Under the pieces are notes generated by a model. That model was given only the letters and a program-made list of their open reading frames with translations. It was not told where the DNA came from and did not search any database. A DNA stretch of 35,258 nucleotides from Thalassocella blandensis (GTDB taxonomy: Bacteria > Pseudomonadota > Gammaproteobacteria > Pseudomonadales > Cellvibrionaceae), in NCBI GenBank assembly GCA_945882995.1, contig CAMCXE010000012.1, forward strand, positions 1 through 35,258. The letters are read 5' to 3'. Of this stretch, positions 25,493-33,480 are shown piece after piece; position 1 is the first letter of the stretch; each line of letters begins with the position of its first letter. The translations under genes were made by a program, and so were the position numbers.

Positions 25493-27574
25493 TTATTGCA
25501 GTAGTGACATCACTTGTTTTGGTCGGGCATTCGCCTGTGCCAACATGGCCTGCGACGCTTGCGACAAGACTTGTGAACGACTCAGGCTGGCACTTTCTGA
25601 CGCGAAGTCCGCATCCACAATCCGCGACCTTGCGGCGTTTGAGTTTTCCGACACGTTCATTAAGTTGGATACTGTAAAGTCTAGCCGGTTGTTCAAAGCA
25701 CCGAGTTGCGACCGCACGTCGTTCACCGTATCCAGAGCATTGTCGATGACATCAATGGCTTTTTGGGCATTGGCGGCAGTGTCTAAGCTAATCGATGAAA
25801 TTGAGGCGCCAAAGGAGCCGCTATTCATGGTGTTGGCGTTTTTCAACCCGAGTCGTGCCGCATCTGCATCATTGCTGAGTTGAACATTTATGGGGTTGCC
25901 GTTGGTGCTCTTTAACTGCAGGCCAGCGGTGGCTTCGAACGTCATGGTGCCGGTGGAGGCAATTGTGGCGGAGGATTGCGTGAAGGCCCCCAAAGAGTCA
26001 ACTAGGTCGCGCGTTACCGTTTGCAGGCCGGTTTGGCTACCCAAAAGCGATTCGGTACCGGTACTTGCCGCACCGATGGTAATGGTGCCGCGATCGGACT
26101 CCAGTATGATGTTGCGGCCAGCCACTCTCGCGGTAATACCGGATTCTTCCTTGTTGGTGTTGATGGCATCGGCAATATCCGTATTGGTGGCGCTTACAGC
26201 CAAGCCCAAGTCGTAGGTCACACCGTTTAGTACAACGTTGTCCAGTGTGGCTGTTACGTTGGAGGATACATAGCCGGTGAAATCAATGGTTAAGGTGGAG
26301 AAGGCTTTTGCGGTTACGCCAGTTTGGTCCGTTACCTTGTTGATGTTGTCGATTTTGCCTTGCAGCGAAGTCGTGTCGGTATTGTCAATGGTTACCCCAT
26401 TGATTGTCAGTTCACCTACAACCAGTGCTTCGGACGCACCGGTGGAGTCATTCACCAAGCCAGCACCATTCACCACACCCGCATCTCGGCTTTCTCTGAA
26501 CCCTAAGCGATCTAATTTATCCAGAGTACCGGTTTGGCCGCGCTCAATGGTGATTGGGTCGCCGTTATCCGAGGTGAGCACAATTTTGCCGCGATCGGAG
26601 ACGTCGCCGATACCGGTGGAACCTGCGGCACCTACCCCCAAGGTTTGCGCGTCTTTGGCCATTAAATTCAAGCGGCCTTTATCATCAATGGTGGCACTAA
26701 TTAAACCGCCGGATTCGGTATTTACCTTGTCAGCAAATTCCTGCAGGCTTTTGGTGTCCGCAATGTTGAATACAGCCGTACCGCCGTTTAATTTGGTTAA
26801 GGTGATGTCGGTACCTGCGCTGTCTGCCACGCCTGTACCTACATTGGAGGCATTTAGCTCTACGACCATGGACGCGGTTACGCCACTCACGTTTGTGTTA
26901 ATGAGGTTGAGAAGGTCTTCAACTGTGTCTGCAGAGCCAGTGAAGGTTTTGCTACCGGTAACGGATTGACCATTGATCAAGAGGTCGGTTTCAGCGAGCG
27001 ACACTTGTGAGTTAAAGGTGGCGGTGATTTGATCGCCCACCGCATCAGCACTTAAAGAACCCATACCAAGAGTTTTGGCATCTACGGCTTGAATTTTGAA
27101 ATCAACCGTTTGGTTGGCTTCGGAACCAATTTGTAGGCTTACTTTGCCCAGTTTACCGTCGAGAATGTTTTGGCCGTTGAATGAAGTGGTTTTGGCGATA
27201 CGGTCGATTTCTTTGGTGAGCTGTTTTGCCTCGGCGTCTAGGGTGCCACGGTCGGCGTCGCTGTAAGTTCCGTTGGCTGACTGTACCGCGAGTTCGCGCA
27301 TCCGTTGCAGGATGTTAGTACTTTCGGACAAAGCGCCTTCAGCCGTTTGAATCATGGAAACCCCGTCGTTCGCGTTGCGCACCGCTTGGTCTAGGCCGCG
27401 AATCTGCGAGGTTTGTCGGTTGGAAATGGCAAGGCCGGCTGCGTCATCTTTGGCTGAGTTGATCCTCATGCCGGATGACAAGCGAGTCATGGCTTTATCC
27501 ATCTCAGCGCCGGCTTTAACCATTTGGCGCTGGGCATTAATTGACGATACGTTGGTATTAACAAAAAGTGGCAT
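25493..27574 (-). CDS. fliC: Flagellin
   Basis: Major filament protein. Both conserved ends are intact: the N-terminal D0/D1 (FVNTNVSSINAQRQM, LSSGMRINSAKDDAAGLAIS, RGLDQAVRNANDGVSMIQTAEGAL) and C-terminal D1/D0 (VRSQLGALNNRLDFTVSNL, SRSQVLSQASQAMLAQANARPK, then VMSLLQ). At 693 residues it is far larger than common flagellins (270-500). The central 430 residues contain at least three flagellin_IN-like units (VEDLLNLINTNVSGVTASM, LQEFADKVNTESGGLISAT, IADAINTNKEESGITARV). AGGAGG precedes the ATG, a FliA-type promoter lies at 27669-27695 and a terminator at 25402-25429. There is one flagellin copy in this window. Confidence 0.97.
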   Translation of the reverse strand: MPLFVNTNVSSINAQRQMVKAGAEMDKAMTRLSSGMRINSAKDDAAGLAISNRQTSQIRGLDQAVRNANDGVSMIQTAEGALSESTNILQRMRELAVQSANGTYSDADRGTLDAEAKQLTKEIDRIAKTTSFNGQNILDGKLGKVSLQIGSEANQTVDFKIQAVDAKTLGMGSLSADAVGDQITATFNSQVSLAETDLLINGQSVTGSKTFTGSADTVEDLLNLINTNVSGVTASMVVELNASNVGTGVADSAGTDITLTKLNGGTAVFNIADTKSLQEFADKVNTESGGLISATIDDKGRLNLMAKDAQTLGVGAAGSTGIGDVSDRGKIVLTSDNGDPITIERGQTGTLDKLDRLGFRESRDAGVVNGAGLVNDSTGASEALVVGELTINGVTIDNTDTTSLQGKIDNINKVTDQTGVTAKAFSTLTIDFTGYVSSNVTATLDNVVLNGVTYDLGLAVSATNTDIADAINTNKEESGITARVAGRNIILESDRGTITIGAASTGTESLLGSQTGLQTVTRDLVDSLGAFTQSSATIASTGTMTFEATAGLQLKSTNGNPINVQLSNDADAARLGLKNANTMNSGSFGASISSISLDTAANAQKAIDVIDNALDTVNDVRSQLGALNNRLDFTVSNLMNVSENSNAARSRIVDADFASESASLSRSQVLSQASQAMLAQANARPKQVMSLLQ

Positions 27575-27668
27575 ACAGCCTCCTAACTCGTTTAACAGTC
27601 AGATTGCTTGCGAGCCATCACGCCAGCGGGCAACCAGAGCCTCAGTAATTTGAGCGCTTCTAGTAAGT

Positions 27669-27695
27669 GTTTCGGCATGGTGCGAAATTTCTTTA
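27669..27695 (-). promoter_or_regulatory. Sigma-28 (FliA) promoter of fliC
   Basis: On the minus strand TAAAGAAA (27695-27688), an 11-nt spacer and GCCGAAAC (27676-27669) match the flagellar sigma-28 consensus TAAAGTTT-N11-GCCGATAA at 12 of 16 positions with exact spacing. It lies about 95 bp before the flagellin ATG, the expected position for a class IV late flagellar promoter. Confidence 0.8.
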
Positions 27696-27833
27696 ATACT
27701 TTTGGCTTAATTTTTTAGGGTGCATGACTAATACTAATGGCTTATAAGCGTTTTCAATAATGCTTGCGAATTAGTCGTGTTTTGCCTCTAAAAACCGCTG
27801 CAAACGCGGGTTTTCAGACCAGCTCCTAGCCGT

Positions 27834-28673
27834 TCAGTGCAGCAGAAAATAGATTAACGAGCCAAATACGGCGGCTAATAGGCCTAAACCCACAATCAGC
27901 ATTAATCGGGAGCGCCGAATGGCGTCGGATTCACTGGCGGACGAGGGGTGTAGGATCGGCATAATCACCGGTCGGTTAGGTTCGGCGCTGGGCCTGTGTA
28001 ACAGATGTGTTGGGTGTAAATTTTCGGGAATGCTGGGGCGAAGTGCGGTTTTTTCGATATCGTCCTCTGGCCCTACAATGCGAAAACGCACTGCATCGAA
28101 ACTCAACACATCGCCATTGTGCAGCAGGACTCGGCGCACCCTGTGGCCATTCACGAAGGTGCCATTACTGGACTCAAGATCCTCTACTTCTAGGCCCAAT
28201 GGCGTGACAGTGAGGTTGGCGTGGCGGCGTGAGAGGTGCGCAAAGTTAAGGTGGATCTCGCAGTCTTGAGCGCGGCCGATGGTTTTGGTGCCGCTCAGCC
28301 GAATGGGTTTGGGGTCGAGTACCGTGCTCATGGGTTGCAATTGCCAAAGGTGCAGCTCGGTGGCGGCGGTTTTATCCGGCGTGCGGCGCAGCATTTTGGG
28401 GTCTATCACCGAGATCACTACCACGCCCAGCTCTAGGGTGTCGCCGTGGCGCAGCGTGGTATGCAGGCTTAGTGCCTCGCCGTTAACCCGCGTACTTCCA
28501 GCTAGGGGCAGAATCTCCACGTTTTCGCCATCCACAACCAACCGCGCATGATTAGGCTCGATGCTGGGATGGTTTAGCACGCAGTGGGAATCCGGGGATT
28601 TGCCAATGCTGTAGCCAGACTCCACGAGCCACATGGGTGGTTTTGCAAAATTAAGGAACTGTAATTGCAGCAT
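27834..28673 (-). CDS. Double FHA-domain membrane-anchored protein
   Basis: A 279-residue phosphothreonine-binding protein. FHA1 (about 1-92) is degenerate (YSIGKSPDSHCVLNHPSIEPNHARL). FHA2 (about 123-202) has the canonical residues IGR (132-134), SRRH (148-151) and SNGTFVNG (169-176). A single C-terminal membrane helix (about 255-277, LMLIVGLGLLAAVFGSLIYFLLH) anchors it with the FHA domains in the cytoplasm. ATG 28673 with AGGAATAGG upstream is preferred over the longer GTG start at 28709. It is divergent from a PP2C phosphatase gene, and a palindromic repeat fills the shared spacer. The pair suggests Ser/Thr phosphorylation signalling; no kinase or type VI secretion gene is in the window. 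Confidence 0.92.
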   Translation of the reverse strand: MLQLQFLNFAKPPMWLVESGYSIGKSPDSHCVLNHPSIEPNHARLVVDGENVEILPLAGSTRVNGEALSLHTTLRHGDTLELGVVVISVIDPKMLRRTPDKTAATELHLWQLQPMSTVLDPKPIRLSGTKTIGRAQDCEIHLNFAHLSRRHANLTVTPLGLEVEDLESSNGTFVNGHRVRRVLLHNGDVLSFDAVRFRIVGPEDDIEKTALRPSIPENLHPTHLLHRPSAEPNRPVIMPILHPSSASESDAIRRSRLMLIVGLGLLAAVFGSLIYFLLH

Positions 28674-28720
28674 GTACCTATTCCTGTGGGTGGAGGGCAA
28701 TAGGTGCACTTTATACTAAA

Positions 28721-28856
28721 GGGCACCTCCGGCAATCCACTTTTCGCGCCCTCGCTGCGTTATTTTCGTGCTCAGTTGGTCATTCATACCGCATAAACTC
28801 CCTCCGCGCGAAAATGCCTTGTGATCATCACGAAAATTGAATTTCCGGAGGTGCCC
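28721..28856. repeat. Palindromic repeat family B, copy B2
   Basis: A 136-bp MITE-like element with perfect 12-bp ends GGGCACCTCCGG and CCGGAGGTGCCC. The interior matches B1 (6474-6635) without its tandem duplication. It fills almost the entire divergent spacer between the FHA and PP2C genes, so promoters of either gene may lie within or next to it. Confidence 0.88.
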
Positions 28857-28966
28857 TGAAGGTGTGGCGCTGCTGTCATAAAGTTAACAAAGATTCCGAG
28901 CCTTCAAGACAGCTGCGGAAAATTAGGTTAGTCTCGGCGCTCTTTGCCTTGGAAATAGCGCGCCTC

Positions 28967-29728
28967 ATGTCTCGACCTTTCTTCAGCCATGCCACCGACG
29001 TGGGCCTGCATCGCGACAACAATGAAGATTTAATTGTCTGCCGCGCTGATTTGGGGTTGTTTTTGGTAGCGGACGGCATGGGCGGGCATGAAGCGGGTGA
29101 GGTGGCCAGTGCCATCGCTGGGCAGGTGGTGGGTGATTCCATTGCCCAAGGCGCTAGCTTGGTGGCTGCCGTCCAACAGGCCCATCAGGCCATAGTGCAC
29201 TCGCCAGACCAAGGCCGCGGCCATCGCGGCATGGGCTCAACCATTGTGGCTCTGTTATCCCGTGGCAAGCAGTACGAAATCGCTTGGGTGGGTGACAGCC
29301 GTGCTTATGTTTGGTCTGGCCCCGTGCATCAGCGCAGTTTACAGCAGCTCACCATCGACCATTCTTATGTGCAAATGCTCTACCAGCGCGGGGTAATTAC
29401 CGCGGCTGAGATGGCGCGGCACCCCGAAAAAAACATCATCACGCAGTGTCTCGGCTCCACCGATTTGGAGCAGGTGAAAGTGGATAGCCTGGTTTGCGAT
29501 TGGGAGCCAGGGGATTGGGTGTTGTTGTGTAGCGATGGCTTAAGTGACGCGGTGAGCGATCAAGTGATCTGCGATATTTTAAGCGAGCATTCGCAACCTG
29601 ATGACGCCGTTAAACAATTGGTGCAAACCGCGTTGAACCACGGGGGACGCGACAATATTTCGGTGGTAGTGGTTAGCTACCCTGCTAATAGCTGGTGGCG
29701 CCGAGTCGGTAGCTGGTTCGGACGCTGA
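28967..29728 (+). CDS. PP2C-family Ser/Thr protein phosphatase
   Basis: A 253-residue cytoplasmic metal-dependent phosphatase, probably reversing phosphorylation read by the neighbouring FHA protein. All core PP2C motifs are present: DVGLHRDNNEDLIV (11-24), VADGMGGHEAGEVAS (34-48), GMGSTIVAL, WVGDSRAY, LTIDHSYVQMLYQRGVIT, ITQCLGS, LLCSDGLSDAV (about 187-197) and GGRDNISVVVV (about 226-236). The length matches bacterial Stp1-type enzymes. ATG 28967 gives the usual N-terminus but lacks a strong ribosome-binding site. A GTG at 28862 in frame would add 35 residues without family similarity. Confidence 0.94.
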   Translation: MSRPFFSHATDVGLHRDNNEDLIVCRADLGLFLVADGMGGHEAGEVASAIAGQVVGDSIAQGASLVAAVQQAHQAIVHSPDQGRGHRGMGSTIVALLSRGKQYEIAWVGDSRAYVWSGPVHQRSLQQLTIDHSYVQMLYQRGVITAAEMARHPEKNIITQCLGSTDLEQVKVDSLVCDWEPGDWVLLCSDGLSDAVSDQVICDILSEHSQPDDAVKQLVQTALNHGGRDNISVVVVSYPANSWWRRVGSWFGR

Positions 29729-29800
29729 GGTTGCTAGGTTTGGCAGGGATTTCTAGCTTCACAGGGGCCTTTTGCGTGACACCCGTTGCGCGTCGCAAAA

Positions 29801-29888
29801 GCCGTTTGACGATCCAAAATCACATGAATATGTCCCTATAGTTCCCTCAATTCATCCTTGAATTGAGGGTTTTGGATCGTCAAACGGC
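29801..29888. repeat. 88-bp nested palindrome
   Basis: A perfect 19-bp inverted repeat (29801-29819 and 29870-29888, GCCGTTTGACGATCCAAAA) encloses a perfect 11-bp hairpin CCCTCAATTCA/TGAATTGAGGG (29844-29869). A TTTTGCG/CGCAAAA stem-loop (29770-29800) lies immediately before it. It is downstream of the PP2C gene and may terminate its transcript, but the layout also fits a small transposable palindrome. Confidence 0.75.
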
Positions 29889-29925
29889 ACTCGCTTGGAG
29901 GGATTGTCTTGCGTGCACGGGTCTC

Positions 29926-29984
29926 TCACTGGTCACACCAATGGATTACCCAGCTTTTTGGCGCCCAACTGAAGTTTTTAGGTT
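29926..29984. repeat. Foldback family C relic C5 (right half)
   Basis: Only the right arm remains (TCACACCAATGGATTACCCA, then GCTTTTTGGCGCCCAACTGA and AGTTTTTAGGTT). Its end overlaps the stop codon of the DUF945-like gene. Confidence 0.8.
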
Positions 29985-31350
29985 AAAAGGGCAGTACAAA
30001 AGGTTTGTTGTTCAGTGTGAGCAACCCTTTGTCGAGGGTGATTTGCGTCTTGTAGTGTCCTGCCTCCTCTTTGATTAACCCCTGCCCCAAAAATACATTG
30101 GTCATCATTAGTGTTTGGCTTTTTACTAGCTGTTCGGCCATAGCGCGATTGTTACTGGCAGTAATGTTTTTGCTGCCCAATTCTGTGGCTAGCCGCTGTA
30201 CTAGAGTTTTCTCGGCACTGAGGCTGCTCGTCAGGTTGAGCTGCGGGATCAGTGAGGTGGGTGAGCTCTGTAATTGCTGCCAATCCAGTGCCTTAGGCTC
30301 CGGCAGGCTGGCAACCGCTTTTAGCTCCACCAGCTTGGCACCCTCCGCGTCGCTGGCGAAGGCTAGTGATAACTGCGGCTGTTTTGGCAGTAACTGAGCC
30401 TTACAAATGTCCACGATGGCTTGCGGGTACTGCTCGGCCGGCATTGTGGATTGGCTGAGGGCGAAGAGCTGTTCGATAAACGCATTGGGCACTTGGTTTA
30501 ACGCGATCTGCGTGGCGGGGTTTTGCAATAGCCAAGAGCCGGTGTTCAATGCTTCGGCGGTGAAATTAAGTGTAAGGGTTTGCGTTTGAATAGCCGCTTC
30601 CGGCTCTAGGGTAAATTGCAGTTTGCCTTTGGTAATTAGCAGGTTGGCGGTTTTGTCCTCGCTGAGTCGGTCAAAACTGACTTGGTTGCTCAGGCTTAGC
30701 CCGGAGGTTTTCCACTGCAATTGTTTGTTGACGGTCGCGTTGCTGGCAGCCAATCTCCAGGTGGCGTTTTCAAAGCCAACTTGGCTGAAGAATGTGGCGT
30801 AACTCAATTCACGCTGGAACGGGTTTATCAGGCCTTTGCCTTGAGCACTGCTGAGCTGGAGGTTAGTCTCCCCGTGTTGCCATTTAAACGCGGCAAGTTG
30901 GTCGCTGATTTTAATCGCGCCAAGCAGTGTCACGTCGCCTTCTAGGATGTAAAGCGGGCCCGCTGACTCTTGAGACATAACCTGTTGCCAACCGGACTGC
31001 CTGTCAGGCGTGGCCACCAGCCTGAAGTGCGCCCAACCAAAATGAAAACGCGGTGACATAATCGCAGGGCCATGTTGCAGCTGGAGCTCTAGCGCGGTTT
31101 CGAAGGGTTGGGTGGCCATTTCGGTCTGTTCCCAGCGAAGCTTCCAGTTAGCATCCGATGTGAAATAATTTTGGTGCTCACTGACTAAAGTGGCGGTGAC
31201 ACCGGGCACCTGCCGTAGCGCATCCAACAGGGCTTGATTGGCAAGTTTGGCGGCTTGAGACAGCATGGGGGGGAGCGTCAACAGCAGTAACAGCAGCAGT
31301 GCTGCCAGTATTTGCGCAAGCCGTTTCATGATGTGTAGCAGTGTGTTCAT
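29983..31350 (-). CDS. DUF945/YdgA-like envelope protein
   Basis: A 455-residue protein with an N-terminal hydrophobic segment (LAQILAALLLLLLLTLPPML), a signal anchor or uncleaved signal, and a large beta-rich extracytoplasmic part. The middle (HFGWAHFRLVA, LYILEGDVTLLGAIKISDQLAAF, KGLINPFQRELSYATFF) and the C-terminal GHYKTQITLDKGLLTLNNKPF resemble DUF945 (YdgA family), of unknown function and thought to act in the periplasm or inner membrane. ATG 31350 overlaps the previous gene's stop as ATGA, so the two are coupled. The stop codon at 29983-29985 lies on the border of repeat relic C5, so the extreme C-terminus may have been altered by the insertion. Confidence 0.75.
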   Translation of the reverse strand: MNTLLHIMKRLAQILAALLLLLLLTLPPMLSQAAKLANQALLDALRQVPGVTATLVSEHQNYFTSDANWKLRWEQTEMATQPFETALELQLQHGPAIMSPRFHFGWAHFRLVATPDRQSGWQQVMSQESAGPLYILEGDVTLLGAIKISDQLAAFKWQHGETNLQLSSAQGKGLINPFQRELSYATFFSQVGFENATWRLAASNATVNKQLQWKTSGLSLSNQVSFDRLSEDKTANLLITKGKLQFTLEPEAAIQTQTLTLNFTAEALNTGSWLLQNPATQIALNQVPNAFIEQLFALSQSTMPAEQYPQAIVDICKAQLLPKQPQLSLAFASDAEGAKLVELKAVASLPEPKALDWQQLQSSPTSLIPQLNLTSSLSAEKTLVQRLATELGSKNITASNNRAMAEQLVKSQTLMMTNVFLGQGLIKEEAGHYKTQITLDKGLLTLNNKPFVLPF

Positions 31351-32126
31351 GGCGAGAGTCCTTCGCTAGTTGGGGGCGTGGCGGCATTGGCTGGCGGCAG
31401 TGGGGCGCCCAGTGTCTCCAGCTGTCCCATGGCTGGGTTCGCGCCAGCCTTGGCTTCGATCAATTCGGTAAGCTTGGTTTTGGTGAGTGTTTTGGCCTGC
31501 AAAAATAGCGTTTCCAAAATGGTTTTGGCCAGAGCCTCCGCACTTAGGCCTTCGCTTGGCGTGCCCAAATTTTGGAATGTGCTGGAGGGCAAATCCAAAT
31601 TGAATGTTCCGTGATGTTCCGTAAGCAATTGCACCTGGGCCGGCGCAATGGTCAGTGTTTCAACCATAAACCGCTTGTGTGATGCAGGGTGGGCGGCATC
31701 CGTGGCCTGTGGGGTCAAGGCATAGTTGTCTAGGGTATTCAGCAGGGTCACAAGGTTGGTAGATAGGCCCCGCTGCTCCACACGCATCTGCAGCCCGCCA
31801 ATAGTAATGCGTGAGATGTTGAGTTGAGTGGCTTGTAAATCGTTTAGGTTCATCTCCACCGCTATAGTGGCTGCCTCTAAAGCCAGCGGCGTTTGAAAGC
31901 CCGCTGGATTGCGGATCCGCACTCCCTTCACCTCTGCCAGCCCCTCGGAAAAATGCAGCACAACTTCCCCCACCTCCACCTTGGTGTGTAGGAGCCTTCC
32001 TCCTATCTCAGCGGCGCTAGAAGCCAGCCATTGGTCAAGGTGCTGACGAAATGCCACTGTGAGCGCTACGGCTATACAAATGGCGCCTATCACTACAATT
32101 TCGATAGTACGTTTAATAATTGTCAC
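31347..32126 (-). CDS. AsmA-like envelope protein (short)
   Basis: A 259-residue protein with one N-terminal membrane helix (IEIVVIGAICIAVALTVAF) and a periplasmic part resembling the N-terminal section of AsmA-like proteins: LHTKVEVGEVVLHFSEGLAEVKGVRIRNPAGF, IAVEMNLNDL, ISRITIGGLQMRVEQ. The C-terminus is helical, then Pro/Ala-rich. It is much shorter than AsmA or TamB. It is co-transcribed with, and translationally coupled to, the DUF945-like gene. A role in envelope lipid or protein homeostasis is inferred from the fold only. Confidence 0.7.
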   Translation of the reverse strand: MTIIKRTIEIVVIGAICIAVALTVAFRQHLDQWLASSAAEIGGRLLHTKVEVGEVVLHFSEGLAEVKGVRIRNPAGFQTPLALEAATIAVEMNLNDLQATQLNISRITIGGLQMRVEQRGLSTNLVTLLNTLDNYALTPQATDAAHPASHKRFMVETLTIAPAQVQLLTEHHGTFNLDLPSSTFQNLGTPSEGLSAEALAKTILETLFLQAKTLTKTKLTELIEAKAGANPAMGQLETLGAPLPPANAATPPTSEGLSP

Positions 32127-32169
32127 CTTGGGGCTGTGGGGTGGGTGGGTGCTAAGGCCATTCGCTTAC

Positions 32170-32276
32170 TAAGCGATAAAAATTACAAACCGCTAGCCAA
32201 GTTGCCCGTAAATTTTAGGTTTCGCTAGTTACAGCGATGGATTGGGCCGCTCAACTAAGGCTTCTAGGTTCGGCCT
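32170..32276. repeat. Foldback family C relic C6 (degenerate)
   Basis: A degenerate copy: the left arm is lost, but the centre (AAAAATTACAAA, then GCCCGTAAATTTTAGG) and the right arm (CAGCGATGGATTGGG, CTCAACTAAGGCTTCTAGGTT) are recognisable. The central stem still pairs, with a third bases combination (TAC/GTA). It lies between the coiled-coil gene and the AsmA-like gene. Confidence 0.65.
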
Positions 32277-32282
32277 ATAGCT

Positions 32283-32750
32283 TCACTCGTCGGTTTTGGA
32301 ATTATTTGAGCCGCCGCGCAAACGATTCAGCAGCGATTTAACCCCCGCACCAATGGAACGGCCCGGCCCCGTGTTTTGGTCCGCCGCTTGTGGTTGTGGG
32401 GGTGTGCGTTCGTCGGGTTCTCGAGGGGCTGTTTTGGCCGAATTTAACGCGGGTGCAGAGGGGCGCCGCTTCTCGTTGCCGGGTTCTGGTGCGCGCGCCG
32501 CCGCTGTAGCCGCGGCGGCTAGCTCTTTCTCTCGTTGCTGGCGTTCCTTGGCCTCACGTTCTTGGGCGAGTTTAAACGTACTAAATTGCGCCTCAACTAG
32601 GGTCAAGCGATTGCTAACCTGTGCAACGAGTTGTTGAGACTCGTTAAGCTCGGCTTGCAAGTCCGCTTGGTGCCGCTGGCTCTGCAAGTGCAGCACGTAA
32701 GCATAAGTCATGATGGCCATGGCAACGGGCCAGCCCAAATATTTCCACAT
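32283..32750 (-). CDS. Membrane-anchored coiled-coil protein, unknown
   Basis: A 155-residue protein with an N-terminal membrane helix (WPVAMAIMTYAYVLHL), a heptad-like coiled coil (about 24-85: HQADLQAELNESQQLVAQVS, then NRLTLVEAQF and KLAQEREAKERQQREKELAA) and a Pro/Arg/Ala-rich disordered region. It ends in a short basic helix (IGAGVKSLLNRLRGGS). No named family is recognised. The stop lies 7 bp from repeat relic C6. It may share a transcript with the two envelope genes downstream, 156 bp away. Confidence 0.75.
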   Translation of the reverse strand: MWKYLGWPVAMAIMTYAYVLHLQSQRHQADLQAELNESQQLVAQVSNRLTLVEAQFSTFKLAQEREAKERQQREKELAAAATAAARAPEPGNEKRRPSAPALNSAKTAPREPDERTPPQPQAADQNTGPGRSIGAGVKSLLNRLRGGSNNSKTDE

Positions 32751-32840
32751 GTTGTTACCTTGGTGCCCAGTTTATGGCCTGTTGAGGGTATTCGATGCTT
32801 TGTGCATGCTCAGTGTCGTTGGTTGCTGGCGCCTACTATG

Positions 32841-33008
32841 ATCCTAGAATCCTCAGTTGGATCACCAAAGTCTGCGCAACCCCCGGGCAGCGCCTAGCAA
32901 AAGTTAAAAATACCGAACAACCAACCAGGTTGCCCGTCATTTTTAACTTTCACTAATCACACCAATGGATTGCACAGCTTTTTGGCGCCCAACTGAGGTT
33001 TCTAGGAT
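32841..33008. repeat. Foldback repeat family C, copy C3 (complete)
   Basis: A 168-bp palindrome with ends ATCCTAGAATCCTCAGTTGG and CCAACTGAGGTTTCTAGGAT. The second base of each end differs from other copies in a complementary way. The central stem (32900-32915 with 32935-32950) has two mismatches. Its right end supplies the TAG stop of the relic reading frame at 33002. Confidence 0.9.
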
Positions 33009-33290
33009 GATTGGCGTGGCGAAGGGTTCATGTTCGTCGCGCGCTGCACCCCGCCAAATTCCGCGGGCACAGTATAAGTCTTGTTGACCTTTAAATTGTA
33101 TTGCCATTCCGTGGGAATTTTAGTGCCGGTGCCGGTGCCGGTGTCGGTTCGAGGCTGTGGCGCCCCCGCGGGGCTTTAATCACGGCTAAGCGCCACCCAC
33201 CGACCTTGTCCAGCGAGAGGGGCGGTGCCATTAGGTTAAGGATATTGTTGTAGCGGGGGCGCCGCGTGCTGCGGCCGAACTGCGCCCACA
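33002..33290 (-). pseudogene. Possible decayed C-terminal gene fragment
   Basis: On the minus strand a frame open from 33175 to a TAG at 33004-33002 encodes a protein-like tail (GTKIPTEWQYNLKVNKTY, then TVPAEFGGVQ) with no start codon. Just upstream another frame reads YNNILNLMAPPLSLDKVGGW, then RLAVIKAP, and would join it by a frameshift near 33175. The stop codon lies inside the end of repeat C3. No family is recognised. Coding origin is inferred only from amino-acid plausibility. Confidence 0.3.
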
Positions 33291-33299
33291 GCCATCTAG

Positions 33300-33347
33300 A
33301 GCCTGTTAGTTCTTCCCGTCGAGCACCGGGCGCAACAAGCAACGCCC
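33300..33347. repeat. Diverged short repeat D, copy 2
   Basis: A second copy of the 47-48 bp repeat seen at 22466-22512 (AGCCTGTTAGTTCTTCCCGT, then GGGCGCAACAAGCAACG), again upstream of a family C element. Confidence 0.6.
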
Positions 33348-33480
33348 AGCCTTGTCGGTTTCGCGGGTTCGCGTTTTCAGCTGTCAGTGGTGGTGTATTG
33401 CAGCCTGCAGGCGGCGGTAGATGGCTTCCATCGCCCAATCTTTGCGGCTGCGCCAAGATGCACAGAGACGTTGGCCCAAA

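Noticed and set aside
25545-26969. Long antisense open frames within fliC (up to 230 codons) and similar ones in fliD
   Set aside because: They are shadows of the real genes caused by codon bias; no ribosome-binding sites or recognisable domains.
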